NCBI GenBank assembly: GCA_002682825.1
Contig: NOKP01000037.1
Location: forward strand, 186,001-250,000
Direction of reading: 5' to 3'
DNA from: Neonectria sp. B-13
Taxonomy: Eukaryota > Ascomycota > Sordariomycetes > Hypocreales > Nectriaceae
Length of the DNA: 64,000 bases
Shown one piece after another: positions 1-10,538 of this stretch. Position 1 is the first letter of the stretch; every line of letters begins with the position of its first letter. The notes beneath the pieces are model-generated. The model saw only the letters and a program-made list of their open reading frames with translations. It had not been told where the DNA came from and searched no databases. The position numbers and the translations under genes are program-made.

Positions 1-1717
1 CATCCTGGAAAGCAGCGTCAAGACCATGGAAGAAGGTTGGCACCGCTTGACAAAAGAGCACCTCCCATGGTCGGGCGAATTACGCCTGAAGACGGGAGCG
101 ACAAGCCCTGTCAGTTCAAGAGACAACAGTATCGACCGCTGGGTTTTGTTCACGGCACATTCCGAGCTTACGGCAAAGGGCTCGTTGAGATCCATCATGG
201 GCTCCATCACCGACATCTCACCCCTGAAGTGGGCTCAGGGCTTGCAAACCCGCCAGCTCCAGGAGGCTGAAGAGACGAGGCGGCAGCAAAACGAGTTCAT
301 CGACATAACGTCCCACGAGATGAGGAATCCACTCAGCGCCATTTTGCAATGCGCGGACGATATATCCACCACACTGAGTCCTTATCATAGCAGCGGTGCG
401 TCTCCCACGCAAGCCGCCATTGAATCCTGCGTGGATGCGGCACAGACGATTGCGCTGTGCGTACAACATCAACGGTCGATTGTGGATGATATCCTCACCA
501 TTTCCAAACTCGACTCCAACTTACTGCTCATTACTCCTGTGGCCTGCCAGCCCGAAGTCATACTGCACCGCGTCTTGAAGATGTTCGAGTCCGAGGTGCG
601 AGCCAGGGACATCAAGCTGAGTCTTCAAATACGCCCTGATTTCGAAGAACTTGCGGTTGATTGGGTGACCATGGACCCCAGTCGAGTTCTCCAGATTCTC
701 ATCAACCTCATGACGAACGCCATCAAGTTCACGGCTTCGTCCCACACGCGTGCCATCAAAGTCGTCGCCGGCGTGTCTCGGGATCCGCCCGACGGGAAGA
801 ATATCCCGGGCTTCGAGTTCGTCCCTTCCAAAACGGGTGCAAGCAACATTGTTGCCTCTGAGGACTGGGGCTCCGGGGAAGTGCTGTACATGCGATTCAG
901 AGTACAAGACAGTGGCTGTGGCCTGACAGAGGAAGAACGACGGCTCCTTTTTCAACGGTTCAAACAAGCGTCACCGCGAACTCATGCTCAGTACGGAGGG
1001 AGTGGGCTGGGCCTGTTCATCTCCAAGCGCCTGGCTGAGTTGCATGGTGGTCAAATCGGCGTCGCATCTGTAGCGGGCCAAGGAAGTCACTTTGGCTTCT
1101 ACATTAAGGCGAGGCGGTCAAACCCGCCAATGCTCAACGGCTCTCCGCAACCCTTGCTGATCGAGATCCCTCCGGGTGTACCAATACCTCCAAAGCTGTC
1201 CATTGACTCGCTACCGCAGCACTCAGCAATACCAACTCCAAAACAGAAGCCGATCGAGATGAAGATGAGCAACAAGCTTAAACCGAGCAACTTGGATATC
1301 CACGTGGTGGAAGACAACGTCATCAACCAGAAGGTCCTAGTCAAGCAACTTAGGAAGGCCGGATGCACCGTCAGCGCCACCAACGACGGTATTGAAGCCC
1401 TAGCATTCCTCAGGCAGACGCACTTCTGCCAAAAGGGTGGCTCCAAATTGTCTGTCATTCTCATGGATCTCGAGATGCCCAACATGGACGGCCTGACTTG
1501 CGTGCGCGAGATTAGAAAGATGCAGCGCGATGGCACAATTACGGGGCATGTGCCAGTTATTGCGGTGACGGCTAATGTGAGAGATGAACAAGTTAAGACG
1601 GCGCTGCGAAGTGGCGTTGATGGTGTAATGTCTAAACCGTTTCGAATACCTGACGTATTGCGGAAGATAGAAGCCTTACTGATCGACTTACAAAGAGGAG
1701 CAGATTATTTCAGATAG
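1..1717 (+). CDS. Hybrid sensor histidine kinase, C-terminal part (5' end outside window)
   Basis: The frame is open from base 2, so the gene begins upstream. Order seen: the end of a PAS/PAC-like sensor segment, a HisKA dimerisation helix with phospho-acceptor His in DITSHEMRNPLSAIL (about base 300), an HATPase_c domain with N-box (LINLMTNAIKF), G1 (VQDSGCGL) and G2 (GGSGLGLFISKRL) boxes, a proline-rich linker, then a receiver domain with acidic start (VVEDN), phospho-acceptor Asp in ILMDLEMPNMDG and conserved Lys in MSKPF. All catalytic residues needed for autophosphorylation and intramolecular transfer are present. By family knowledge it feeds a His-to-Asp phosphorelay through a histidine phosphotransfer protein. 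The missing N-terminus prevents assigning a fungal HHK class. The visible part reads through without an intron. Confidence 0.93.
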   Translation, partial: ILESSVKTMEEGWHRLTKEHLPWSGELRLKTGATSPVSSRDNSIDRWVLFTAHSELTAKGSLRSIMGSITDISPLKWAQGLQTRQLQEAEETRRQQNEFIDITSHEMRNPLSAILQCADDISTTLSPYHSSGASPTQAAIESCVDAAQTIALCVQHQRSIVDDILTISKLDSNLLLITPVACQPEVILHRVLKMFESEVRARDIKLSLQIRPDFEELAVDWVTMDPSRVLQILINLMTNAIKFTASSHTRAIKVVAGVSRDPPDGKNIPGFEFVPSKTGASNIVASEDWGSGEVLYMRFRVQDSGCGLTEEERRLLFQRFKQASPRTHAQYGGSGLGLFISKRLAELHGGQIGVASVAGQGSHFGFYIKARRSNPPMLNGSPQPLLIEIPPGVPIPPKLSIDSLPQHSAIPTPKQKPIEMKMSNKLKPSNLDIHVVEDNVINQKVLVKQLRKAGCTVSATNDGIEALAFLRQTHFCQKGGSKLSVILMDLEMPNMDGLTCVREIRKMQRDGTITGHVPVIAVTANVRDEQVKTALRSGVDGVMSKPFRIPDVLRKIEALLIDLQRGADYFR

Positions 1718-1859
1718 ACCAATAGATAATGATACCTAGAGTCCCTTCGTATGCGTAGTACAACAACCTTAAAGGATACCGACCAACAGATGGATGGCAT
1801 ATCTTCAACAGCACACAAACATTTCGCTCTCACAGGCCGCAAAGCTTCCCCTCGGCTGC

Positions 1860-2072
1860 TCATCCAGTCAACGACCGCCCCTCGGCCCCCTCTCGCTCCA
1901 GTAACAGCTTCACCATCTCCAAGTTTCCTGCCATAACTGCCTCCATTGTTGCCAAGTCCACGAGCGCTATGTTGTTGAAAGGTATGGAGAGGTATGTGCG
2001 TCTCCTTTCTTCTCGGCTTTGTGTATTTGTACATTCGGGGAAACATGAACGAGTTCGCCATACAAGCTGCAA
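1860..2072 (-). pseudogene. Ankyrin-repeat scrap
   Basis: The minus-strand frame ends in a stretch resembling the end of one ankyrin repeat: an Ala-rich helix, then GNLEMVKLLLEREGAEG. No second repeat and no convincing upstream exon are visible. It abuts the 3' end of the histidine kinase gene tail to tail. It may be the last exon of a decayed ankyrin gene or a chance match to a short motif. Confidence 0.3.
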
Positions 2073-3288
2073 TCAGCCAACCAATTAAGGCTGGTGCGAT
2101 AGCAGTATCTCAATCCTAACAAGGCCAAACGTCTAGTTATTGAAGTCAAGGAAACAAAAAAACCGCTTGAAGGAAAATGAATGACGCTTCCATAGCTATA
2201 AGCAGTACTACGTCAAGGGAGGACGAGGTGAACGGTTTGTTTTTCTTATTCTTCACGGACTCGTGGGTTCATTCAACCAGTCCCTTCATTCCCAATACTT
2301 GTTTTATCGTCGCGGTCATTCAGAAGTTCCGGAGTCAGTCCAGTGGTATCACATTCTCATAGATCCCAGATTGAGTCGCACAAGATGACGAAGAAACCTA
2401 GTTGGGTCTCTGTGGTACTGTGGCAGATGTTGCTAGCCCATTTCCGCAGTACAGCCAGGGCAAGGAAATAATGGATAGAAAGATCCTTGGTTCATGCATG
2501 TTCCGCCGATACCCCAAGATCGACGGCTATGTATCATAGTATGACCGCGCCAAGGCGTTGATAGAGAGCCAGCTCAGCATTGATGCTTCGTCATAACAAC
2601 TAACTGAGTCATGAATTATCCCTGTACACGGGAGTCCCCGTGAATCCTGCTAGGAGTATTGCAGCAGCAAGTTCCCTTTTCATGGAGAGAACTAGATACA
2701 AGCCAGCGAAATCAGGACCATACCGCCTGCTAACGAGATGAATTGAATTCTACAGGACGAGCGGCGATCAAGTTTGACGAGATGTCAAATGTGGAGATGT
2801 GACTTGGGGCCCTAGATTAGACTAGCCTGACTAGTGGGAACTTGCGCCAACAGGGCATGGGAACAAAGTGATAAATAAATTGGACAGGTTTAGAACATGG
2901 TCATCCATATTCTTAGACATCGTTGAGTGGCAACCTGATACTCTGATCACGAGCGCAGGGTATCCAAAGACTTGTCCAATGCGTCGTGGCTATGCTTAAG
3001 GAAGCCCGGTTCGTAGCATGGTATACTCTCGCTTCGATTACTATTAAGCCAGTCTCGTAGCCGCCGCAGAAGCCCACAAGCCATCAGCAATGCCCTGCCG
3101 TTTAATGGCCCGCCCGCTACCTGTCGCGAATCTAATCCGGAAGTTCATCGCCATTGCGCGACATGGGCCATCATACCCACTAGCGATCCTTCTTAAACGC
3201 CAAGCTAGATAATTTTGTTCCTCTTTCTCTGTAGATATGCTATACAAATACCAACTGGACATAGGTGCTCCTTACTTGAGATCCTGTT
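2073..3288. other. Intergenic, no gene seen
   Basis: About 1.2 kb between the histidine kinase and the PTH11-like gene. All frames are broken by stops, and I see no spliced model or clear repeat. It probably holds the 3' flank of the PTH11-like gene. Confidence 0.5.
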
Positions 3289-4737
3289 TTATCTTCTCAT
3301 CCCTTCGGCTTCCCTAGGACTATACAGAATTTCCGTAGTTGAAACAATGTTGATCCCCCCAGAGTTACTTCCCATTCTAGAATCGTATGCCTTGGAATAA
3401 ACCTGCTTTAATCTATCCTCGGCTGAAACAAGAACTGCAACCCCAGTGGTGTCGTGTCCCGACGGCTTAGACCATAACTTCGCCTCGTCATCATCGCATA
3501 TTTTCCTTCCTGATTCAGAATCATCTCCAGACTGTAATTCGATCGCATCTGGCAGCTTGCGACTTAGCTGTCTTCGGCTTCTGATTGCGTAGGATCCTTT
3601 GGTAGTTCCATGGTTCGAGGTTTTGGCGTAGCTGCCAGCATGGGAGCTGAACAAGCCAGGGAGGCATCGCGTGAAGAAAGGTTTCAAAGAGCTGGCAGAT
3701 GCGCAGATGACACAGCCAGTCAACTCAGCATACATCCAGCATAGCTCATACGCCAAGCCCCAGGTATAGTTTGCACCACTGAACAGTTTGACAGTAAGAA
3801 TACAGTTATAAGTCGCGACGATGATGACACTTCCAAAATATTAGCGACTTCAAGATGATAGACGATAGATAAAGCCGCTTACAAGCCACCGGTTGTAAAT
3901 AGGAAAAGTAGTGAAAGCTTCTGCCGCCTCGGAATCTGCAGCGGTATAACAATCCGCAAGGGAAGAAGCAAGATAATGAGATCCATGACAACGTTGGCGA
4001 CAGATGCTGCTAGAAAGAACCCGAACTTGTCGACACATTTCCCTGTTGCCTGAGCGGCGAGGTCCCAAGAGGCGTAGATTGGTTGACAACCGAAAAGGCT
4101 TATTAGGGCGTAGATGACGGCATATAGGCCGAAGCACCCTGCTAGGGTCTGGACTAGAATTCGGAATTTTCGTTCGGGGCATAGACGGAGATAGAAGAAG
4201 AGCAGCGATATCTTGGCCAAATCAGACGACAACATGTAAAATATGTTGACTGGGATTGTCCACTGCAAAATTTCTTGTTAGAAGGCTGTGAGCTTGTTTT
4301 TAGAGGGCAGTTGATTGCATACCTTGAGAAGAGATTCGTATCGCGCCTGCGTAACTTGCCAGAAGTTGCTTGCGCAGCCCCCGTGTGCGATCACTGTCCA
4401 TGGTGAGTTATGATCTATGAAGTTGGGTACAGTTCAGAACCTACTGCCCATAGTGCATCCGTAGAAAGCCCAACAACATATCAGCGAAGCACCTGTGAAG
4501 TCTAGAACATCCGGTCAGTCCTACAAAACCCACAACGTCTAAGCAGAATCACGTACAGTCGTCCAAGCGCAACGGGTTCTTCAGCAACCGGACTCGTGTG
4601 AATACTCGCAGGGCATACACCACAGTTCCGAACGTGAACAATGCGGCTCCGATGGCTTGTTGCGCCGGTGCCATGGTTCCGGCGGCCCACCGGTCCTCGC
4701 CATCAGGCGGGGGCATCATGTAGACTGGGTCGGACAT
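3289..4737 (-). CDS. PTH11/rhodopsin-like integral membrane protein, five exons
   Basis: Model: exons 4737-4557, 4501-4445, 4393-4323, 4262-3883 and 3829-3289, giving 409 residues; introns are 51-60 nt. Phases match at every junction. Exon 1 has an N-terminal membrane helix and the family-like RLLKNPLRLDDY step; exon 2 has CCWAFYGCTMG; exon 4 has the NIFYMLSSDLAKISLLFFYLRLCP helix region and later helices with FGCQPIYASWD; exon 5 carries the last helices (LAYELCWMYAELTGCVICA) and a soluble Ser-rich tail. The pattern of about seven hydrophobic segments fits the fungal rhodopsin-domain family, which includes PTH11-like receptors. No CFEM domain is present. Exon 3 could instead start at 4414, but that leaves only a 30-nt intron. 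Ligand and role are unknown. Confidence 0.8.
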
Positions 4738-7190
4738 TGTTCTGGGTGCTCGACTGGAACCAGAGCAGCATGTCGTTCTTCTTGATTGCAAGTTCTTGAC
4801 GGTGCTTGCGTGGTGACTGCCGCTCCGTTTTCAACTGTTTTCAGCCCGGTCGATTTCCCACGGGTTGCCACTTGTTGTGTAATAAAGGCGACGCTGGACG
4901 GGATCTGCATTGGAAAATCCCATCTTTGTGGTTGCAGGGGCCAGGTTGGAAGGGTTTGTTACTTCGCTCCGCTCCTTTGAGAATCAACGGTCTACATCCA
5001 TCCTTGCGAACAAGGAGCCACAGGGGGAATGCCGAAGGGTCACATCTGCTGCAGTACGACGGAGCCCTCCACTTTGATCAATTTGCGACCTTCGCACACT
5101 GATCGATCGACTCCCGGATTGCTCCGCGGTTGGGTCCCTGTCCGCTGCGACATCTCGGGGGGAAACGGTTGGGAATATATAAAAAGCAAATGATATTTGT
5201 GGCCACTCGTCCATTTCTTCAACATCTCACGTTTCTTTTTCCTGCCGTTGGCTAATGCCTCCGCTTGGCAAGATCCACCTTGCTCCAAAAGTTCAACGAT
5301 GATCGGCTGGACCGTTCGGGAAGGATCCGGCCGTTGCTTGCTACGTATCTCGCTTCACTGCTCGCATTGAATGCCGAGAATATGGGAATTCTCAACCTCT
5401 TTTGGGCCAAATATGTGTCGATACTCAGACGATTTGGGTACAAGAATACCTATTCTTGCCAAAAGGTACAGATCTTTCAGATATGATAGCATGGGCTGTT
5501 TTATGTACTGCCTTCGCATCGACGTGCTCATGACCGTTTGTTTTCCAGAGCACGGCTTCCTAACCATCAACAAGCAGCTTGAACGAAGCTCAGGTATTGG
5601 CAAATTAAATCTAACGACGACAAGTTAGTGGCAATAACAAAAATATAGCAAGAGACAACGCCATCATGTGACTCTGGAAGGGCGGGCATAATTATGCCTT
5701 CAGTTTGACCTCGGGGTGGTGTCGCCGAGCCCGGCTCCATGGTCGGCCGGGTTTCATCGCCAGAGGGGATCTCCACGTTTTAAATCTCCACGTTTGAATC
5801 GTTTTCGTTTTGTAGTAAGTTGAGTGTAACACGCCAACCACGCTTGGTTTCTGGTCGCAGAGTCCTAGTTCAAACTTTCCTCGTAACCTCAACTTTCAGA
5901 TCAGTTTCTCCAAACTCTTGGATATATGCATTAATGACCCTAAGCAATAAGTTGCATGGACGGCAACGCATGTTCTGCTAAGAGATATTTACGAACTGTA
6001 GAAAACCAGCTATTCTTCCATACCACAGAGGTTATCTGTCAGCAAAATTCAGTAGCATTTTACTCCAGTGGCTATACATATTGCCACTTTCTGTGGCAAT
6101 TGTACTACAGTATCCGTTCTATTCTTTCTTTTCGTTCTCAGAGCCGCTACGCAAGATCTGCTGCATTATTTGCCCCCCTAACTTAGCATGTCTTTTAGTT
6201 TTGTCGTATTCTGTGTCCGTGTTGTGCGTTCAAAATTAGAAGAAAAAATCAATGGGAGAGAAGGGGAAAGAGCCAAGAAAAATCAAACATATGAAAAAGA
6301 TAACAGACAGACTTGGGAAAAGAAAAGAAAAGAAAGAAAGAAAGAAAGAAACGAAAAAGGAGGCGCAGCAGCGTCGATCCACACCCGAGCTGCTTCAATG
6401 GGCCATCGGGAATAAACCCCACCGCGCAGCAGAAAGAAAAGCAGACATTACCGTAAAAAATAACGCACGGGGCCGATAATCCAGGGTGCTACCAAAAGAA
6501 AGAGATGCGACTCTAGCGCAGTCAACCCAAGTCACAACACTTACTAACATCGGTCCAAACCAATCAGTCATTATCGTTAGCAAAGCTCGGAACCCTGAGT
6601 TCCCCGGAAGTTCTCGCCGTGGTAATGACAACTCTGTTTCCTCCTCGGGTCTTTTTTTATGTCTCCGCCTGAATACCACTCTACAATTTCGCGTGCAGGG
6701 AAGATGACCTTGTGTCAGCCAGCAGTCAACCATCGCAAGTTCCAACTCAGGGGAGCCCAAAACAACCACAGTCTGACGAAGATCCTGAAATGGACACTGG
6801 GTGGCAATCTTCTCCATTCCTGGAGAAAGAAGCATGAATATGCATGAATCATGATGGAGGGTCGTCAAGAGGAGACACGAATCAAGCTGCGGAGTGGCAG
6901 GGATCGCGTTCCCAACACTGGATACTGGAACTTGGGGTTGGTGGTGCTGAGAATTGCGTCGTCATACCCCACAAACGTCCCTGCTGGCAGGTGATTCCTT
7001 TGAACATCCTTAACCCCTTTTGATTCTATAATAACATGTTGGTATCTCGCCACTTGGCAGAGGCTGAATGGGGAACTGTTGCCACCGGGATGCGAAGATG
7101 TCCGTGCCGAACTCGCATATTTAATCTACAACCATGTCCGTGGATTGCAAGTAGGACATTCAACGACATCTCGACTTTATCTCCAGCAAA
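4738..7190. other. Long divergent intergenic region
   Basis: About 2.45 kb between the divergently transcribed PTH11-like and SDR genes. No frame looks coding. It contains a purine-rich low-complexity tract near 6236-6365 (AAAG/GAAAG runs). It presumably holds both promoters. Confidence 0.5.
6236..6365 (+). repeat. Purine-rich low-complexity tract
   Basis: The plus strand is almost only A and G, with runs of AAAG and GAAAG near 6319-6352. This is simple sequence; no coding role is likely. Confidence 0.7.
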
Positions 7191-8107
7191 ATGGCAAACC
7201 CATACCCCTTCCAGGACAAGGTGATCGCTGTGACGGGTGCTAGCCGGGGAACCGGCCTAGCTCTTACCCGGTACCTGCTCACCAGGGGCGCCAAGGTGTC
7301 AATGGCTGCGACTACGAAAGAGAACTTGGACAAAGCGGTGTCTGAGATTGAGAAAGACATTCCCGACGCCAAGGACCGCGTAATGAGCTTCCCAGTCGAT
7401 ATTAGGAATCCCAAGGACGTGGAAGACTGGATCGAGGCAACTTGTGCGAAATGGGGTGAACTTGATGGTGCTGCCAACGTAGCAGGTCAGTGGCCGAGCA
7501 ACCGAGAGACAAATTGCCAATGCTAACCGACTACCAGCCAAGATGAACAAGAGCATCCACCCGATTGAGGAGCTCGATCTCGAAGAGCTCAAAGAGATGC
7601 TAGACGTCAACGTGATCGGCACCTTCAACTGTATCAAGTTCGAGATGAGACACATGAAGCCGGGCGGCAGCATAGTCAACTGCGGCAGCCAGCAGGTTAA
7701 GTACGCATCTGGAAATATGGGTGCGTACGCGGCATCGAAGAATGCAATTCGCGGCCTCAGTCAGGTTGCTGCATACGAGGGAGGGGCCAAGTACCCCAAG
7801 AATCCCATCCGAGTCAACCTATTATGCCCGTAGGTGAGATCTGAGATACTTGTTTCCACTTGCTAACAATGTTACTAGAGGGTGTATCGATACGGATATG
7901 ATTCGACAGCCACTCCACCTTCCCAACGGTCAGGGAACGTGGACCATGACTGAAGACGACAATCTTACTTCAATTATCAAGCGCTACGCAAAGCCAGAGG
8001 AGGTGTCTGCAACTATTGCGTTCCTACTCGGGGACGAGAGCAAGTTTGTCACCAAGCAAGAGTGGTATGTAGACGGGGGATGGATGGAAGCAAATTATGT
8101 CGCTTAA
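7191..8107 (+). CDS. Short-chain dehydrogenase/reductase (classical SDR), three exons
   Basis: Exons 7191-7485, 7538-7829 and 7879-8107 give 271 residues; the introns (52 and 49 nt) have GT..AG ends and CTAAC-type branch sites. The Rossmann fold starts at residue 10 with VTGASRGTG, the TGxxxGxG cofactor motif. AANVAG stands where classical SDRs have NNAG. The active site is present as Ser in the GGSIVNCGS strand and Tyr/Lys in YAASK. The LLCPGCIDTDM step joins across the second intron exactly as in the family (PGxxxT). The C-terminus has the usual DGGW. It is expected to be a cytosolic NAD(P)(H)-dependent oxidoreductase; the substrate is unknown. The genes around it do not suggest a pathway. 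Confidence 0.9.
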
Positions 8108-8399
8108 TGTACTGCTCCTACCCTGTGGCAGAATTATTCTTTGGCAGGCTTTGTAGTCCATAGACTCCATACTCCATAGTTATTATACTGTCATATCATA
8201 AGCCATCTCAAGGTTACTTTGCCTGTTGCAAAGTCTGGCCTCTTTGACCCCTCTCAGCGAATCTTGGCTCTTGATGCCCTCCAGTCTGGATCGCCGGTTC
8301 TGCCTCCCGTGACCGCCTTGTGGGCTGGGAAGCGGAGCGGTGACGTGAACACACCTTCAGTAAGCACGCAACTTTCCAGTCATCAAGTTCAATAAGCAG

Positions 8400-9542
8400 A
8401 TGTCTCAGTGCCTCCTCACAAGCCGCAACGGCCTTGTAGGCCTTGAAAAGCCGAAGTCGAAGCCCTATCCGGTGTCCTTACCTGCCGAACGTGAGTGGGC
8501 AAAGTCGGACCTTGATGATATCTGTCTGGACTTGTTCGACACGACATACCGAGAAAGACCATTCCGACTAAACACCAGCTGGCAATTTGCAGCCCAAGGC
8601 CGACTAGCAAACCAAGAGGGGATTTTAAGACTCAAAAAGCCCCGAGGCAGATATTACCCACGAGAATTACCCTGCTCCAACCTCGAGACAACAGGTCCTT
8701 CAAAGCCCAGGGCTTTTTTCACAGCACTCCCGGCCGAAATACGGCTTCAAATATACCGCTATCTCCTTTATTTAGAGGAATTCCCTGACATCTGTCCCCA
8801 CAGTGACGGCCTCCGTATCATAGTCCGCCCTAGGGATCGGAGATCCTACGGAGCCTCGCCCCAGATACTGGCTACTTGTCGTCAGATGAATCGAGAGGGC
8901 ACCCCAATACTTTACACAAACAATGTGTTTCAACGGCAGTTTTGCTGGCCGCTCAAATGGGGCAAGCACAGGCAATACCCCTTGCCGCTATCGCAAACTC
9001 GTCGACTCAAGTCGGAAAACTTGCTACGGATATCCCGCGTTCACATATTCCGGCAGTATGACCAGTGGCTACTCGATACTGGAGATCTCAAGGTTCTTCG
9101 AGACTTTCCCTCTTTGAAGGAGCTACGCGTACATATCGACCTAAACGACGTGTCGAGGCATGTGGACCTTAACGTCCTCTGGAAGGACGCGATGAAGTCG
9201 ATCGATCGGAAACGGCCAAGGCTGAACTATGTGAAGAGCTATCTCCGGCTCGACTTCGACAGTGAGTACAAGGCTTGGATTGAGCGTTGTCAAGGTGGAT
9301 CTCTGGACTTTAGTATTCATAGGAGAAAGAAACTGGCGCTAGAGGAGTGGATGAGGGCTGAGAAGCTGTTCCCTGACCAACACCTTGCTTGGTCGTTCAC
9401 AACAAGCGTCTCTGAGTATTGCGGGCCAGACTGTGTGGTTGAATTTGTGATCGATGACAAGGACAAGGCGACAGAAAAGACCGGAATTCCATGTCTCGTA
9501 GTAGGGGATTACGATAACCGGTTCATAGTAGAGGACGACTGA
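8400..9542 (+). CDS. 2EXR/F-box-like domain protein
   Basis: Single exon, 380 residues. At about residues 105-125 it carries ALPAEIRLQIYRYLL, the opening helix of the fungal 2EXR family, followed after a variable segment by ILATCRQMNREGTPILYTNN, the second conserved block. The remaining 220 residues are charged and resemble C-terminal parts of this family. The family is abundant in mould genomes, is often compared with F-box proteins and has no settled function. There is no signal peptide or membrane helix. Confidence 0.75.
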   Translation: MSQCLLTSRNGLVGLEKPKSKPYPVSLPAEREWAKSDLDDICLDLFDTTYRERPFRLNTSWQFAAQGRLANQEGILRLKKPRGRYYPRELPCSNLETTGPSKPRAFFTALPAEIRLQIYRYLLYLEEFPDICPHSDGLRIIVRPRDRRSYGASPQILATCRQMNREGTPILYTNNVFQRQFCWPLKWGKHRQYPLPLSQTRRLKSENLLRISRVHIFRQYDQWLLDTGDLKVLRDFPSLKELRVHIDLNDVSRHVDLNVLWKDAMKSIDRKRPRLNYVKSYLRLDFDSEYKAWIERCQGGSLDFSIHRRKKLALEEWMRAEKLFPDQHLAWSFTTSVSEYCGPDCVVEFVIDDKDKATEKTGIPCLVVGDYDNRFIVEDD

Positions 9543-10138
9543 CCTCAAACGAATACCCAGCTGAGAGGCTAGCTGGCTGGTTTGAAGCTAGGGTGATGGG
9601 CTCTACCTCGAAGGGGGCAAGCGAGAAGGCAAAGTGTAATTGGAGGGCGTTGAACAGCGGCGTTCTAGGAAGCCTCGAAGCAGCGCATGATAGTTGAGGG
9701 ACGATTGCTCGATGATCCATAGGTTGCAAACATGGTTCCTCAGGGCCGCTTACATGTTTTCTTAGTCGGAGATGTCAGAGCCTGTAGACAAGTAGGATGG
9801 TACCTCTAATACCTTGATCAGCAGTTAACTGGAAATTGAGGGCCTCCCTGCACTGCAATCTAAGCGGTTACGCTCTAAAGCTGAGAAGGAGAAGAGATTC
9901 GTCACACTCAAACGGCAGAAGAAGGCCTAGCACCAGCTGGTCCATTTGCAGAATCACAGGAAGTTCATCGACTACAGGTAGACTTTGGGACCGTCGAAGG
10001 TCTTTTGATCCAGAGTTCTGGCTGGATTTACCTAATAAAGAGAGTTGAATCCAAAGGAGTCGGGTCCATCAGGTTCAGGGGCTGCGGAATAATTTAGTAT
10101 GCGACAGAGTGCGATAGGGAGATCACTTCACTGTATCA

Positions 10139-10538
10139 TTAACTCATTAATGTATTGAGGAACCCGATATTGAATGGAGGCGCTACCACTCGCTCGGGGT
10201 AATGGGTTGTCAATGCCTCCGCCCGGGACATCTCGTGAATGGCGCTGTCGTGAGAGCTTTGCGTATTTGATCCCATATCTGGAGGGTACTCGTATCGTCT
10301 GGGGTCAGGACGTCGTGCCGCACCGCTGCTGATGGTGTCTGGGAGAGCTTTGAGCAGTGAGTTTGTTCCATGATTCCACTAACATCGGATGCTTACAGGT
10401 CAAGTTGTTTGGGAGATACATCGCGTTACCCAAAGATCTGGCTAGATGGTATGTAACAGATGTCTCAAGAGCTCTCATTAGTTGCAATCGAGCTCGTGAA
10501 GTTTCCCCTGTTCTCGTCAGATTTTCAAGGCCGCCGCG
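10139..10538 (-). pseudogene. Possible relic exons of an unknown minus-strand gene
   Basis: Two open segments, 10538-10397 and 10347-10139, can be joined through a 49-nt GT..AG intron in matching phase and end in TAA (47 plus 69 codons). The upstream side fails: the next frames towards 12.5 kb are open but interrupted (TGA, TGA, TAA in one frame between 11620 and 10970) and out of phase. There is no domain match. It could be the tail of a decayed gene or chance. Confidence 0.2.
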
